Shown one piece after another: positions 1-10,636 of a stretch of 64,000 nucleotides of DNA; the first letter of the stretch is position 1; each line of letters opens with the position of its first letter. Source of the DNA: Ciborinia camelliae (lineage: Eukaryota > Ascomycota > Leotiomycetes > Helotiales > Sclerotiniaceae); NCBI GenBank assembly GCA_025890175.1, contig JANPYM010000014.1, positions 1,269,637-1,333,636 on the forward strand, read 5' to 3'. The notes under the pieces were generated by a model. The model saw only the letters and a program-made list of their open reading frames with translations. It had not been told where the DNA came from and did not search any database. The position numbers and the translations under genes are program-made.

Positions 1-1140
1 TTATATTTTTTGTTTTTTAATAAAATTTAGTTTTATATTATTATATTTTTATTAATAATAAAGTAATCAATTAATATTAAAATAAAACTGTTTGAATAAT
101 AAATTATAAAATTTTTTTTTACAAATATATTTATTATATAATAACAAAAAATTATTAAAAAATAAATATTTTTAATTTATAATATTATTTTTTTTAAATA
201 TTTTTTTAGTTTTATAAAGATTAATTAATTTTATATAATAAAGGTAAATAAATTTAATAAAAACTATAAAAATATTTATAAAACGTTAGGTAATTATTAT
301 AAAAAAGATAGGAAAAGTTATAATATCGATAAAAAAATTAATTAAAAAAAAAATATAAAAAGATATAAAAAATAATATTAATAAAAATTAAGGATTTAAA
401 TTTTAAATTATAAAAACAAAAAAAATATAAATATTTTTAATAATAAAAAATATAAAATTTAATTATTTAATAAAGAAATTAATAAAATTTTTGTTTTTTT
501 ATATTAAAAAAAAAATTTTAGGTATAAAATTTTTAAAAATAAAATTATTAAAATAATTTTCGATGTTTAATTAATGTTTATTAAGTATTTATAAAATCTT
601 TAATAAATTAAGAAAAATGAGATAATATAAATATATAATATTAAAATATATTTTATTTAAAATTAATATTTTATTGAAAATATAGATTTTAAATTAATAA
701 AAATAAATTATTATTTAAAAACCGTTATTTATATAAAAGAATAATTATAAAAATACGGATTAAAAAAATATTTTAATATATATAAATAATAGGTTTTAGT
801 GAATAAAATTTTTTGAATAAAACATTTTAAAAAAAAAAGTTTTATTATAAATTTAAAAATAATAAAAATAAAAAAGATATTTGGATATAAAATTTAGATT
901 TAAAGTTAATATATTAATAATTATTAATATTTGATATTAATTAATAACAAATTTTTAATATAATATTTAATTTATAAAATATTGATATATATAAAACAGA
1001 TTTATATAATTAAATAAAAAAAATTTTAAAAATTTGTAAAGTTTTATATTAAGTGGGGTATTATTGTTTAAACAGTGATTAATGGTGTATTACCGATTAT
1101 TTAAAAAATAATAAAAATTTTATTTAGAAAGTAATAAAAA
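1..1140. repeat. AT-rich, RIP-like degenerate repeat DNA
   Basis: Nearly all A and T, with long A/T homopolymers and stop codons in every frame; no open frame of useful length. G and C are scattered singletons. Composition this extreme beside normal-GC DNA is what RIP makes of old transposons in filamentous ascomycetes, so I infer a decayed mobile element, but no element family can be recognised. The block touches the left edge, so its full extent is unknown. Confidence 0.75.
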
Positions 1141-1227
1141 GTCTTGGAGCCATTATTGATCTAATTGATTCCTTACATTTTTTATCTTAACAATTTCAAT
1201 CTAATATAAAATCTAAATACTAACTTC

Positions 1228-1300
1228 AATTATAATATAAATTATATCAATCGAAAGCTTTTGAAAAGCTTTATCAATTGATATAAAATTTATATATTAA
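1228..1300. repeat. Imperfect AT-rich inverted repeat
   Basis: The two arms centre on the AAGCTTTTGAAAAGCTT core around 1256-1270. They continue outward as roughly matching ATATCAAT / ATTGATAT and TAAATTATA / TATAAATTT segments. It could form a long hairpin. It may be a remnant terminal inverted repeat of the decayed element to its left, or chance in AT-rich sequence. Confidence 0.35.
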
Positions 1301-2242
1301 ATACATTCTAGTATAAAATTATATTAAACTAAATATAAGGTACAGAATTAGATATAATACAAGAATGTTTCCAATTAGCATTTTGACTCTAAATAAAATA
1401 TTTCAAACGTAATTCCGAAAACCCTAATTAGGATCGATTCGGGTGCGAGATGGGTGTATTGATCAATTAACCGGATCGAAATCTTCAAGTGCCGGGGGAA
1501 AGGGGGGTGCGCACGCGCCCCCAAGCTACTGCTTCGTTTGAGGCTCTGCGGGCATTGCCTACTCGATATTATAACTAAAACGAAGTAGAAGGATTTCGAG
1601 GCCGCGGGGAAAAACGAAACTCTTTATTTTACTGCGATCGGCTCGCGTGCTAATCCTTTTTCATTTCTCTTTTAGATCGGCTTTGAATTTTTTTTGCCTC
1701 GAATTTTGAAACCTCGAAATAAAAGTTTTTTTGTTTCAAGATAATTATATAATTTATATAACTTTTAAAAAAATAAAGTTTGAAAAGAATACGAAAAGAA
1801 CGATACGGTATATAGAATCGAATATACCCAATGGCCTCTGTAGAACATTTTCTTCGCCAAGGCTCTGAAACATACAGGCGAAGCTACTAGTTGATCACGT
1901 GGCCCACATAACTTCCCACTGCCAACAATAGCATTGTTAACACTTCGTAGCAATTTGTAATGTAGAACTGATTCTATTGCCTCTGAAATGTGACCTTTCC
2001 CCCTTCCCATCCCGCTCTCTCGCAAGAAGATTGCAACGCATCAGTCCCTCTCACCTCTGGTTCGAGGGGCAGATCGCCGTCGCCGCGCCACTTAGATTAT
2101 AATTAATCAAAGCTAATATTTTTAACACATGAATGTCTAATAAGCGACGCAGTACGAGCTGGTCGAAGGTCGTATATACATACAATCAGGTTGGCAAAAG
2201 AAATAAAAACCCTCCTCGCCAACGATGTCCTCGTCATTCCCA
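1301..2242. other. Compositional transition, no gene seen
   Basis: Base composition rises abruptly from AT-rich to mixed near 1430, with a GC-rich patch at about 1490-1660 containing runs of G and C. I see no credible coding exon. The interval marks the edge between degraded repeat DNA and gene-bearing DNA. Confidence 0.5.
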
Positions 2243-2700
2243 TCAGACGGCCACGGCCTCGTCCTTCCGGCGTTTGTCATAATCCCTTATGATTGGTTCT
2301 GCGAGAAAGTAGAATATGGGAAATACCGGGAATATAAACGGGGTCAACGCCATCAAGACAAAACGAGCAATTTCGTTCGGCCACCCATCAGGTAAATAAG
2401 GGAGGAAAGATACGAAGGTACTGAGTAAGGATATCCATTAGCATTCAAGTCTGAATAGGGATGTATCTGTACGGGAACCTACAAGGCTAAAAACTTCATT
2501 TCAGATAGCCACCAGATTAGCCAAAACACTGAAGCGGACAGAGGTCATATTGATAAGAGCATCTCCTGTATCATGTGACGGACGGCGAAAAAATAGGCGG
2601 CAAATTGGAGGCTATATGGCAAATTCCTATTCCCCGCGTATGGTTCGTAGTAGGCGAGCAAATCGTGAAGGCTCACGAGTGGTTCTTCGTCCGTATCCAT
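2243..2700 (-). pseudogene. Small multi-span membrane protein gene with in-frame TGA
   Basis: Unrecognised family. Reading starts at the ATG at 2700 (MDTDEEPLVSLHDLLAYYEP...). Exon 1 is 2483-2700, a 62-bp intron (2421-2482) has a GCTAAT branch motif and a TACTCAG acceptor, and exon 2 is 2243-2420. The frame joins exactly, giving about 131 codons with strongly hydrophobic stretches at codons 31-41 and 58-72 and in exon 2 (FVLMALTPFIFPVFPIFYFL), then a charged tail (RDYDKRRKDEAVAV). Codon 52 (2545-2547) is TGA, and the same frame stays protein-like on both sides. Explanations: nonsense mutation (for example CGA to TGA), stop-codon readthrough, or a 51-bp in-frame intron starting at a poor GTCACA donor and ending CTTCAG, which would remove the TGA. 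It lies 1.1 kb from RIP-like DNA, where leaked C-to-T mutation would be plausible. Confidence 0.5.
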
Positions 2701-3555
2701 CTTGAAGAACCAGAGTAGTGATTGAAATATTTGTAATGTGATTTATGGTTGCTGTATTCTCGGGAGGTGGAATGGTAATGGTAATGGAGATATAATGTAA
2801 AGGAGATCTAGGAGAGTGAGAGTATAAATACTAGGTAGGCGATTTTAGCCAAATCGCGCTTAAGAGGTAGTGTGCACCTTTTGAGTTGGTGTAATCTTTA
2901 GTATACTCAAAAAACCTTGGAACTCGTGAACATCCCTAGTTTGGTTAGATGAGGTTTATGGTTTTGCGCCGTCCCAATATTAGTGCGAAACTAATAATCG
3001 CATGACATGATTTGATGACAAAATTCTGATGGTGAAGTGTTCAAATGAGTAGCTTTTCACCTACTAGGACGGGAAATATATAATATAAGCCCCACCCATC
3101 TAACCCCCCGCACGAAATGAAATGGCGAATGAATTGGTGAAGCAATGTCAACATAGAATTATTTTGACGACGTAAAGAGAAGCAGACATATACAGCCGAT
3201 TTCAAACTTGGAAAAGCTCACACACGCTTGTGATGGAGAATCAGACCTAATCATTGTTGAGAATGGCCATTTTTATGCCCCGTCCTAAAATGGGACGATT
3301 TGACTAAGTATGGGAGAAGAGTAGTTCTTCACAAAACATGGAAATAAATAAATAAGTAATCATGTCATTCGTGACACGAGAGCGGGATGTTAGACAATTC
3401 ATCAGGGGGAATGGCCTGCTGTAGTCCCAGGTATTTGGTCGCAATGTATTCGAGGTATGATGAAATTGATCAATTCTTTGGTTGGTTTCATTGTACACCG
3501 CCGTCCTCCTTGAGTCCCCAAACATCCACACATTCTGTCGTTTCGTTCGAAACCT
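2701..3555. other. Intergenic, no gene seen
   Basis: Upstream of the TGA-containing membrane-protein gene (transcribed leftward) and downstream of the COX7a-like gene. No exon-like open frames or known motifs were recognised. Confidence 0.5.
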
Positions 3556-4075
3556 CTATCCCTTGCCGAACCAAGTCTTGTGTCCCAAAACCATTCGCGA
3601 CATCATGTACATAGATCCTGTTATCCCAATGTCAGTCATGCCGTTTCTGCCTCTTCTGCAATGATACACATACCAGCGAAACCTCCCCAGAGAGCGACGT
3701 AGTATGGGTAAAGCATAATCTTGCTTCTAGAAGTCTGCATAACTTGTCAGAACTGTACTTCGGCCGATGTGATCGTAAGTATTTTCCACCTCCCTCCCCC
3801 TCCTTCTCCCAACGAGGCCGAAGATAGAGCAAGGTACGTACTTGGTTCCATTGACGAATGTGCTTCTTGGCACCTTCTTGAAAGAGCGCCTGGTAGTAAG
3901 GAACACGGTTCTCGCGGAGTTTGTAGCTAATGGTATGATGTAGTCAGTAAATGGTCTTGCATCAATTTCTCGCGGGTTTGGAAGTGGCTGGACTTAGGCG
4001 CAACCATCGTCTCAGAAGCCTCTTCTCAAATGCTAGCATCCTATAAGAACTTGGGAGCATATCTTACCCAGCCAT
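3556..4075 (-). CDS. Cytochrome c oxidase subunit 7a-like protein
   Basis: A small inner-membrane subunit of respiratory complex IV, by family resemblance. There are four exons: 4068-4075 (only 8 nt, ATGGCTGG), 3842-3926, 3674-3734 and 3556-3617, joined across three introns with GTAAGA, GTACGT and GTATGT donors and TTAG/TGCAG/ACAG acceptors. Every junction keeps frame, giving 71 aa. The product begins MAGYKLRENRVPYYQALFQE, has a basic linker, then one membrane span (LYPYYVALWGGFAGSMYMM) and ends in GHKTWFGKG. The PYYQA...PYYV.LWG...GHKTW pattern is what I associate with fungal COX7a-type subunits. It is divergent from the PPR-like gene, with 255 bp between start codons; both would act in mitochondria. 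The family name rests on recall; the gene model is strong because four exons join cleanly. Confidence 0.8.
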
Positions 4076-4330
4076 TGTGTCTGTATTCAAGGCGTTACGG
4101 TTTGTTTGGGTATTCGAGTCAGTGTTTCGATGTTGAATTGGTAGGAAGCTCGGATTGAAACCCGCACTAGTATTGCTGACTAAGCTTCTTCAACTTACAG
4201 CAACTCTGAATATTTTGAAGAACGACAATTCTCGACCAAGCTTTTTACTCTATCAAGCATGCGATAATTTTATGGCAGTGATGGATCTGCATAAATATCT
4301 GACCGAAATCTTGAGGGACGGTGCATCATA
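4076..4330. promoter_or_regulatory. Divergent promoter, COX7a-like / PPR-like genes
   Basis: 255 bp separate the start codons of two head-to-head genes with predicted mitochondrial roles, so both core promoters must lie here or overlap. No TATA box or named operator is evident. Confidence 0.5.
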
Positions 4331-6796
4331 ATGCGCCCTGCGTTACAACGACTCATCTCTAGATATTCATCATTGAATCTCCTTCGATATCTAGTACGCG
4401 CAACGAATACCCCGCTGCCCACCGACGTTCAATATGATTGTGCTGGTAGAAAATGCAATCGAAATTACGCAAGTCTCGGGATTGAATTTGAATCTGCGAA
4501 CCAATATGGCACACAATCCGATATCCCCAACTCCACTCAACCAGCTATACGCCATGTCATTTCAAGATCCTCCAAGGGTCCCCGCACAGTTGTGTCTCAC
4601 GCCGACACAAAATCGATGACTATTAAAGAGTATAAAAGATGGAAAGATTACTTTACACCCGATGAACTGGAGTATGAATCGCGCGTATCCAAAACGACTA
4701 ACAAAGACGCAGTACGATTAGTCGATAACCCAGTTTATGAGAAAGATATGGAATTGTGGGCAGTGCTCTTAGTATACAGGCAACGAATGTATGGTGTTGA
4801 GGGGGTGAGGATTTTTTGGGAAGCAATACGTACCAGGAATATTCATTTGCCGGTCGAAGGCTTGGCATCTTGGACAATATGGAGAGCCTTTGTGGATCTA
4901 GGCCTTCAAGATGAAGCTATACTTGAAAGTATCATTCAATATGCAGATGACCTGCTGCAACAAACTGGCCAACGCTGGAATGGACTTTACATGAGGCTCA
5001 TGTATCATCTTCTAATGAATGATAGAGGCGCTGAAGCATTTCAATGGCATCGAAAACTGATGGTACGTCATCCGCCTCAGCCTAGAGCGTTTGAGAAGTT
5101 ATGTTTCAAAGTGATTACTCTTAAAGGAGACATCGAAGCTCTACGAAAGATGTATGAAGCAAGTAAATTTCATGTCTCATATTCTAGTATTATGATACCA
5201 TTCTATCATCAAGAAGAATACGCATCTGCATACAAATGGCATTTTTCGCTCTTTCAGAAGAAAGACTTTCCAAAATCTGCAAGACCCTCAGAGGATTTGA
5301 TTCGACTTTTGACAAAATTTAGAAGCCCTTTGGCTCTTAGAGTCGCCCGCAGTTTGGTACATGTAGGGCTATCCTTACCTCCTGGTCTAGAGGACGAGCT
5401 CAAAGACACTCGAAGTATATCCAGAGAAATGATGAACCTCATTCATGGCGAGGTCTTCCATATCAAGCCTAAGAAGTATGATGATGAATTAGGAGCTCGA
5501 TGGCTTGCTACAACTTGGGTGCCGTTGGATGTATCTATACAGTCCATCCACGCCCTTGGGGTAAGAGAAATCGGACCCCTGTCATTCCAGTCTATTGCTC
5601 TGCGAGATCCGGATAGTAAAGCCATTGTCAAGAGGTTGGATCAGCTCGCGGAGCTTGGAATATCTCCTGGTCAATCGAAGTTTGTAAAGGCCGTGGAAAC
5701 TTTTGCGAGAGAGGAAAATCACGAATTCCTAAACGCATTGTTGAATAGTGACCAGCATCCTGCGGCACTGGACGATTGGATACTTCAGGAGAAACTCTTA
5801 GCTTCTTATGCTGCCAGGGGACAATCAACCGAATTCCGGCGAACCATGGCCATACGATTAGTTGGGAGTAGAACTCCTGATTTCGATGTTTATAACATAC
5901 ATCTTAGGATTTGCGTTATCAGACACCAATGGGACGCTGTGCTGAAGACGTTATCCGACATGCGGATGAATCATGTACCGGCGAAGCCAGGTTCCATATC
6001 CTGTATTCTACGGCAACTCTTGCGGCCTCGTCATCGTGGCCGGCGACCTGTGACTGATCCTAGACACAACAATTTCGACGATACAACCATGGCAATCAAG
6101 ATCCTTACAGGTATCATGACATCCGGTTCATCAGTTGCAGTACACCACTGGACCGAAATAATAAAACGACTCGGGATGCTTGGCCGCGAAAAAGACTTAC
6201 ACAATTTGTGCATATTTTTAGCTTCCTGGTATGGCTCAAAAAATCACAATCTTCTCCCTGGCGCAAATTATTTGCGGATTCGAGATCGCGCACAAGTTCC
6301 AGATGATCTAATTCCCACATGGCACTATAAACATCCTCTTAGGCGTCTCTTTCCATCCAGTCTGCAAAGGGCCATTGTAGAATGGGGCTTCCAACGAGCA
6401 TTAGTCAGCCCGACTCCGCACTTTCCAGGTCTCGCACGTGCGAATAAGAAAATAACATACAACATTACGAATGGCATTGTACTTTTGCGAGAACTTTATC
6501 ACATGGGTGTAGAGATTGAACCAGATGCAATTAGGAGAGCAATTGTTGATCGCTTGGTCATTCTTTATGGACCAGGAAGATCCACTGTTAAAGCGAATCG
6601 ACAAGCGCGAATTCTCAATCCCCTGGGTTTGGAAGAGGTGCTAGCTAAAATCGATGACTGTCTTCCTGGGACAAAGATGTTCTCTTACCCAGATGCTGCA
6701 AAATATATTCGGCACCGAGCTAATATGAGATTTCTAAGAATTAGACGTTGGCGCATGAAACGAGATGCTAGATGGCGATTGACGGGGAGACTCTGA
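4331..6796 (+). CDS. Pentatricopeptide-repeat-like mitochondrial protein
   Basis: An intronless 821-aa frame starting at the ATG at 4331. The first 25 residues are basic and hydroxylated without acids (RPALQRLISRYSSLNLLRYL), like a mitochondrial presequence. The body is rich in paired helices of PPR/TPR character, such as WAVLLVYRQRMYGVEGVRIF near residue 140, and a segment near 520-550 with the look DVYNIHLRICVIRHQWDAVL. The C-terminus is very basic (RFLRIRRWRMKRDARWR), suiting an RNA-binding protein. Fungal PPR proteins of this size act in mitochondrial RNA processing, stability or translation. I infer that role and cannot name an orthologue. It shares a promoter region with the COX7a-like gene. 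Confidence 0.65.
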   Translation: MRPALQRLISRYSSLNLLRYLVRATNTPLPTDVQYDCAGRKCNRNYASLGIEFESANQYGTQSDIPNSTQPAIRHVISRSSKGPRTVVSHADTKSMTIKEYKRWKDYFTPDELEYESRVSKTTNKDAVRLVDNPVYEKDMELWAVLLVYRQRMYGVEGVRIFWEAIRTRNIHLPVEGLASWTIWRAFVDLGLQDEAILESIIQYADDLLQQTGQRWNGLYMRLMYHLLMNDRGAEAFQWHRKLMVRHPPQPRAFEKLCFKVITLKGDIEALRKMYEASKFHVSYSSIMIPFYHQEEYASAYKWHFSLFQKKDFPKSARPSEDLIRLLTKFRSPLALRVARSLVHVGLSLPPGLEDELKDTRSISREMMNLIHGEVFHIKPKKYDDELGARWLATTWVPLDVSIQSIHALGVREIGPLSFQSIALRDPDSKAIVKRLDQLAELGISPGQSKFVKAVETFAREENHEFLNALLNSDQHPAALDDWILQEKLLASYAARGQSTEFRRTMAIRLVGSRTPDFDVYNIHLRICVIRHQWDAVLKTLSDMRMNHVPAKPGSISCILRQLLRPRHRGRRPVTDPRHNNFDDTTMAIKILTGIMTSGSSVAVHHWTEIIKRLGMLGREKDLHNLCIFLASWYGSKNHNLLPGANYLRIRDRAQVPDDLIPTWHYKHPLRRLFPSSLQRAIVEWGFQRALVSPTPHFPGLARANKKITYNITNGIVLLRELYHMGVEIEPDAIRRAIVDRLVILYGPGRSTVKANRQARILNPLGLEEVLAKIDDCLPGTKMFSYPDAAKYIRHRANMRFLRIRRWRMKRDARWRLTGRL

Positions 6797-7698
6797 TTCT
6801 GTGATTTGGAAAATATGTACATATAGTTGTATCATAATCTGAAAGGGTGATGTCCGGTCATGTACTATATTGATCAACTTGGGAAGATAATTGTCATTTT
6901 TTGTTCCTCGGGATCTGCAAAAATATGTTTGTGTTTTGCTTGATCATCCAGTCTCTGCAGCTTGATCACTCTCAAATCCTCAATGGCCGTCTATCTTCAA
7001 TTCCCCTCTATATCATGCACCACGCCCTCCCCATCACCCCCACCAAACCTCCCAAACTACCTAATAATCTCCCAATAAACCACCATCAATTTTACCCTCC
7101 CCATAATCCCATGTCCCTCCACCTGCACGCTCAGCGGAATAATTTTAGCCAGGACAGTTGTAATGCTACCAGAGTCGCATCCAACACTTAGAACAGTCAG
7201 GTTGGGATTTCTTCCTTTGATAGACTGTAGGTAATTTGGGCAAGAGCTTTGATTCCACTCTTCGGTTATTTTCCCATTCTAAATTTTGTCTGTGCATGGG
7301 AGACTAGACAGACACCAATAAGAAATGATGGAATAAAGCAGCCAAGAAGTGACTGCGGTCCGTCCCGTTCAAGCCACCCTTGAATTACGCAATCATGGAT
7401 GTCAAAAACAACCTTGGAACGCCTCATTCATTTATATGGATCTTGAGGAGGGAAAAAAAGTCAAATCAGATAAGATCACCATGACGCCCAAATTATATTC
7501 CGACTTGGGCCCAGACGGGTAGACATGACAAATACTTCGGATGATATCGACCAATCAGAGTAGATGCACCGCCGCAGCTGCTCGCAGGCTAGTTCCTGGT
7601 CCAACTGTTGGGCTTGCGTTATTTCGTACCGCCGCATCATAGCAGCTTGATTCTTAACCATGTCATTCACAACAACCCACAACTGGCGAGTGTAAAGG
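6797..7698. other. Intergenic, C-rich patch, no gene seen
   Basis: 3' flank of the PPR-like gene, then a pyrimidine-rich stretch (about 7000-7120). It should contain the N-terminal anchor exon of the following P450, but no hydrophobic anchor or proline-rich hinge in a continuing frame was found. Confidence 0.45.
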
Positions 7699-9364
7699 TT
7701 GCTTTGCTTTTCATCAAGCTACTTTGTGAAGACATACCTCGTATCAGGTCAGCAAAACATTCAAGCTATCTTCTCTGGTTCCCACCGTGTTGGCAACGAG
7801 AACCTCTTCACTGAAAATGCCTTTCCCAAATTGTACCTTATGTCAAAGGAGGAATGCATGCGCTTTGTAGACGACAAATCTGGACGTGGCCATATACCTG
7901 CTCCCGTGACAGAGCATATTCCCGCCGAACATCGATACTGGTTGGGGTATGATCATGTTCATGCTGAGTATCTAGGTCGTATTCAGCACCTTCGGCCAAT
8001 GGCCGAGTACTTTCGCAAACGTATGACTCGAATGCTAGACGAGAAGTATGCTCTAGGCGAATGGACTACTATGAGCGTGATTGACTTCTGCAAGAACCTA
8101 GTTGCTCATCAGTCTATTGAATCGATGTTTGGTCCGCGTTTATTCGAACTAAACCCTAAGCTACTCAATGTTTTCTGGGAGTTTGACAAAAGCATCATTC
8201 CCCTGACCCTGGGCATCCCAAGGTGGTTGTATTCTCGTCCACACACTGCACAAGAGCGTTACTACTCCATGCTTCGCAAATTTTTGGACTCGACAAAGCT
8301 TGGCTCGAGCGATTCGGCTGCTGACACCGATTGGGACCCGAACTTTGGAGCCCGTGTTTGTCGTGAGGTGGCAAAATGGATCAAAGAGAAGAACTTTTCA
8401 GATGATCTTGCTGTTGGGGCAATGGCGATGCTGGTATTTGCGTGAGTCTTTTTCCTGTTTGCTAGTCCCCGTGCTCGTTGGTGGTCATTGCTTGATCGAA
8501 TCCGTTGAGACTAGGACTTGCTTTTTAAGACGGTTTCAACCATCATAAACTATCCAAGCCATACTTGGGTATCGTCAAATCAATGGCTATCTTCAGACAA
8601 TATACCTCCCTCACTTTAATTACTTTCCGAGGGCTCATCATAAAAACGTTAGGGCGCTTTCTAATTCAATGCCCATGACTATGTGGATTATCATTGAGGT
8701 GATCAAAGACCCAGCGCTGCTGAAAAGCATTCGTGAAGAGGTTGCCACATCCTATCTGACTGACCCAGAGACGGGCTCACGAACGATATCAGTAGAAAAG
8801 TTAATCATGCTGCCGCTACTACAGTCCGTGTTTCCGTAGCACTCCGACTACTTGTAAACTTCAATCTTATGCGCAATGTGAAGGAGCCTCTCACTTTAGA
8901 CGGCATCATTCTGCAGAAGGGATCCTTGCTACAGGCACCTTCAGTGGTGGCTCATTACAATGAGGCTGCGTGGGCTAATGCTGGACACCCGGCAACAGAG
9001 TTTTGGGCGGAGCGACATATTAAGTATCAAAACGAGAAGGACGAGGCTGGGAATTTTACACGAGTGCGCAAATTTTTAATGGCTGCGCTCCCTGGTGACT
9101 ATTTTCCTTTTGATATGCTATTCCTCCTCTCCCTGTTTCGCTCTATTTACCGAGAATCTAATCTGTCTTGACCATAATTAACATACTTCTGTTTTGATAG
9201 GTGGTGGACATTCGATATGTCCAGGCCGTCACTTGGCAAAGCAGGAGATTTTAACAGCAACTGCCCTGTTGATTTCTAAATTCGATATCGAGGTCATTGG
9301 CTGGACCAAGCTGGATGGCTCACCGTCTGATCGACCGGCCCAGGGTGATGTGCGATTTCTTTGA
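7699..9364 (+). pseudogene. Cytochrome P450 pseudogene
   Basis: A haem-thiolate monooxygenase relic of the fungal type resembling CYP7/CYP8-class enzymes. The frame runs from about 7735 to 8441 (GNENLFTENAFPKLYLMS through DLAVGAMAMLVFA). It then joins across a long intron (8442-8652, GTGAGT...GTTAG) to an I-helix-like segment (MTMWIIIEVIKDPALLKSI). The haem motif GGGHSICPGRHLAKQE is encoded at 9200-9247 and the end is at 9364. Lesions: (1) no ATG and no N-terminal anchor, so roughly the first 100 residues are missing; (2) at about 8826-8835 the frame shifts between LPLLQS and VSVALRLLVNFNL, with part of the ETLR/ExxR helix lost; (3) the last intron needs a donor after G9112, but bases 9113-9114 are AT, not GT. 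The relic lies directly before a broken SDR gene on the same strand. Confidence 0.85.
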
Positions 9365-9548
9365 ACGCTAATCTCACCTCAATAGCTCTATAACTGGCAG
9401 TCCGGCTTGATTCACCAAGATTTTCCAACAGCAGACACCTGCAAGCTTCCAACATCCAACAGTTGCAAACCTGACTCAGCACGGAAAAACGATAGTAACA
9501 CAAGCAACCCCATCTTCTTTTCTATTATCAATCAATAGCAATAGCAAA

Positions 9549-10636
9549 ATGTCGCCAAGCGCCTCCTTCTGCAGTTCCTTAACCCAGTTTTTCCCGCCAA
9601 AACCTATTTTCACCGCCAAGAACGTCCCTAGCGACTTGCGGGGTGAGGTGTACCTGGTTACGGGAGCTAATAGTGGGATGGGCTACGAGCTGGCACTCAC
9701 TCTGTGCGCTAAAAATACCAAAGTTTACGTCGCTTGTCACTCTGAACAGAAGGCAACTGAAGCTATCACATCTATGAAAAAAACGGCGCCGAATTCCAAT
9801 GGCGAGCTCATCTTTCTCTCTCTAGATCTTGCCGATTTGACCCAGGTGAAAGCTGCAGCTCAAAGCTTCCTCGCTCGGGAATCTATGCTCCATGTTCTCT
9901 TCAACAATGCAGGTGTCATGGTTGGACCGGCCGACCCGCCTCTTAAGACGGTGCAGGGTTACGAACTTGGTCTAGGCGTGAACTGCGTTGGAACCTTTCT
10001 CTTCACAAAGCTCCTCACTCCTACTCTGGCTGCAACCGTTTCCTCCGAACCGCCCAATAAAGTGCGTGTTATTTGGCTTTCATCCTACGGATTGACCCAG
10101 TTTGCCCCTCAGGATCGCGGTATTGATTTGGACAACTTAGACTACCATATTCCAAAACCCCACGTTGAACGCAATGGAATTAGCAAGTGCGGTGACTGGC
10201 TTCTCGGCGTCGAGTATGCTAGACGGCACAAAGTTGATGGTATCGTGAGTGTCCCGATTAACCCAGGAAATACCCGGACGCAGCTGGCAAGAGATCAAGG
10301 CTTGGCACTCAAAATAATCGCCAATGCTGTTGTCTACCCAATCATCAATGGTGTATATGCCCAGTTGTTTGCTGCATTTTCACCGGAGGTTACTATCGAG
10401 AAAGCAGACTGGACTAAAGACTGGACTAAGTGGTGTTCCTACAAACATGGTTCTGATTTGTATGAACATTGTACCATTCTAACATCATCATTGGATAGTC
10501 ATTCCTTGGGGAAGATTTGCCACCATCCGACCAGACAGGCCTGACTAATGCCACCAAGCCGGAGGAGGAAGGCGGAAATGGAAACACGCAGAAGTTTTGG
10601 GAGTGGAATGAAGAGCAAGTCAAGAACTTCATATAA
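9549..10636 (+). pseudogene. Short-chain dehydrogenase/reductase, damaged
   Basis: An NAD(P)H-dependent oxidoreductase of the atypical fungal SDR type (retinol-dehydrogenase-like). The frame starts at the ATG at 9549. The cofactor motif TGANSGMG is at residues 38-45 and NNAG at 119-122. The expected YxxxK site reads N209-G-I-S-K213, so the catalytic tyrosine is asparagine (one base, TAT to AAT). The downstream family feature, PINPGNTRTQL, is intact. The C-terminus is scrambled: the first frame stops at 10544, a PWGRFATIRPD segment lies in a second frame at about 10503-10540, and the typical tail (LTNATKPEEEGG...FWEWNEEQVKNFI, stop 10634-10636) lies in a third. An intron could explain one shift but not both. 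I regard it as a recently inactivated gene, part of the same decayed cluster as the P450. Confidence 0.8.

Noticed and set aside
1..1140. CRISPR, rRNA or mitochondrial DNA as an explanation for the AT-rich block
   Set aside because: No regular spaced repeats, no rRNA-like conserved blocks and no mitochondrial reading frames; degraded nuclear repeat fits better.
9113..9200. U12-type AT-AC intron in the P450
   Set aside because: The 5' end is ATATGC, not ATATCC, and the 3' end is AG with an ordinary upstream sequence; a mutated GT donor is simpler.
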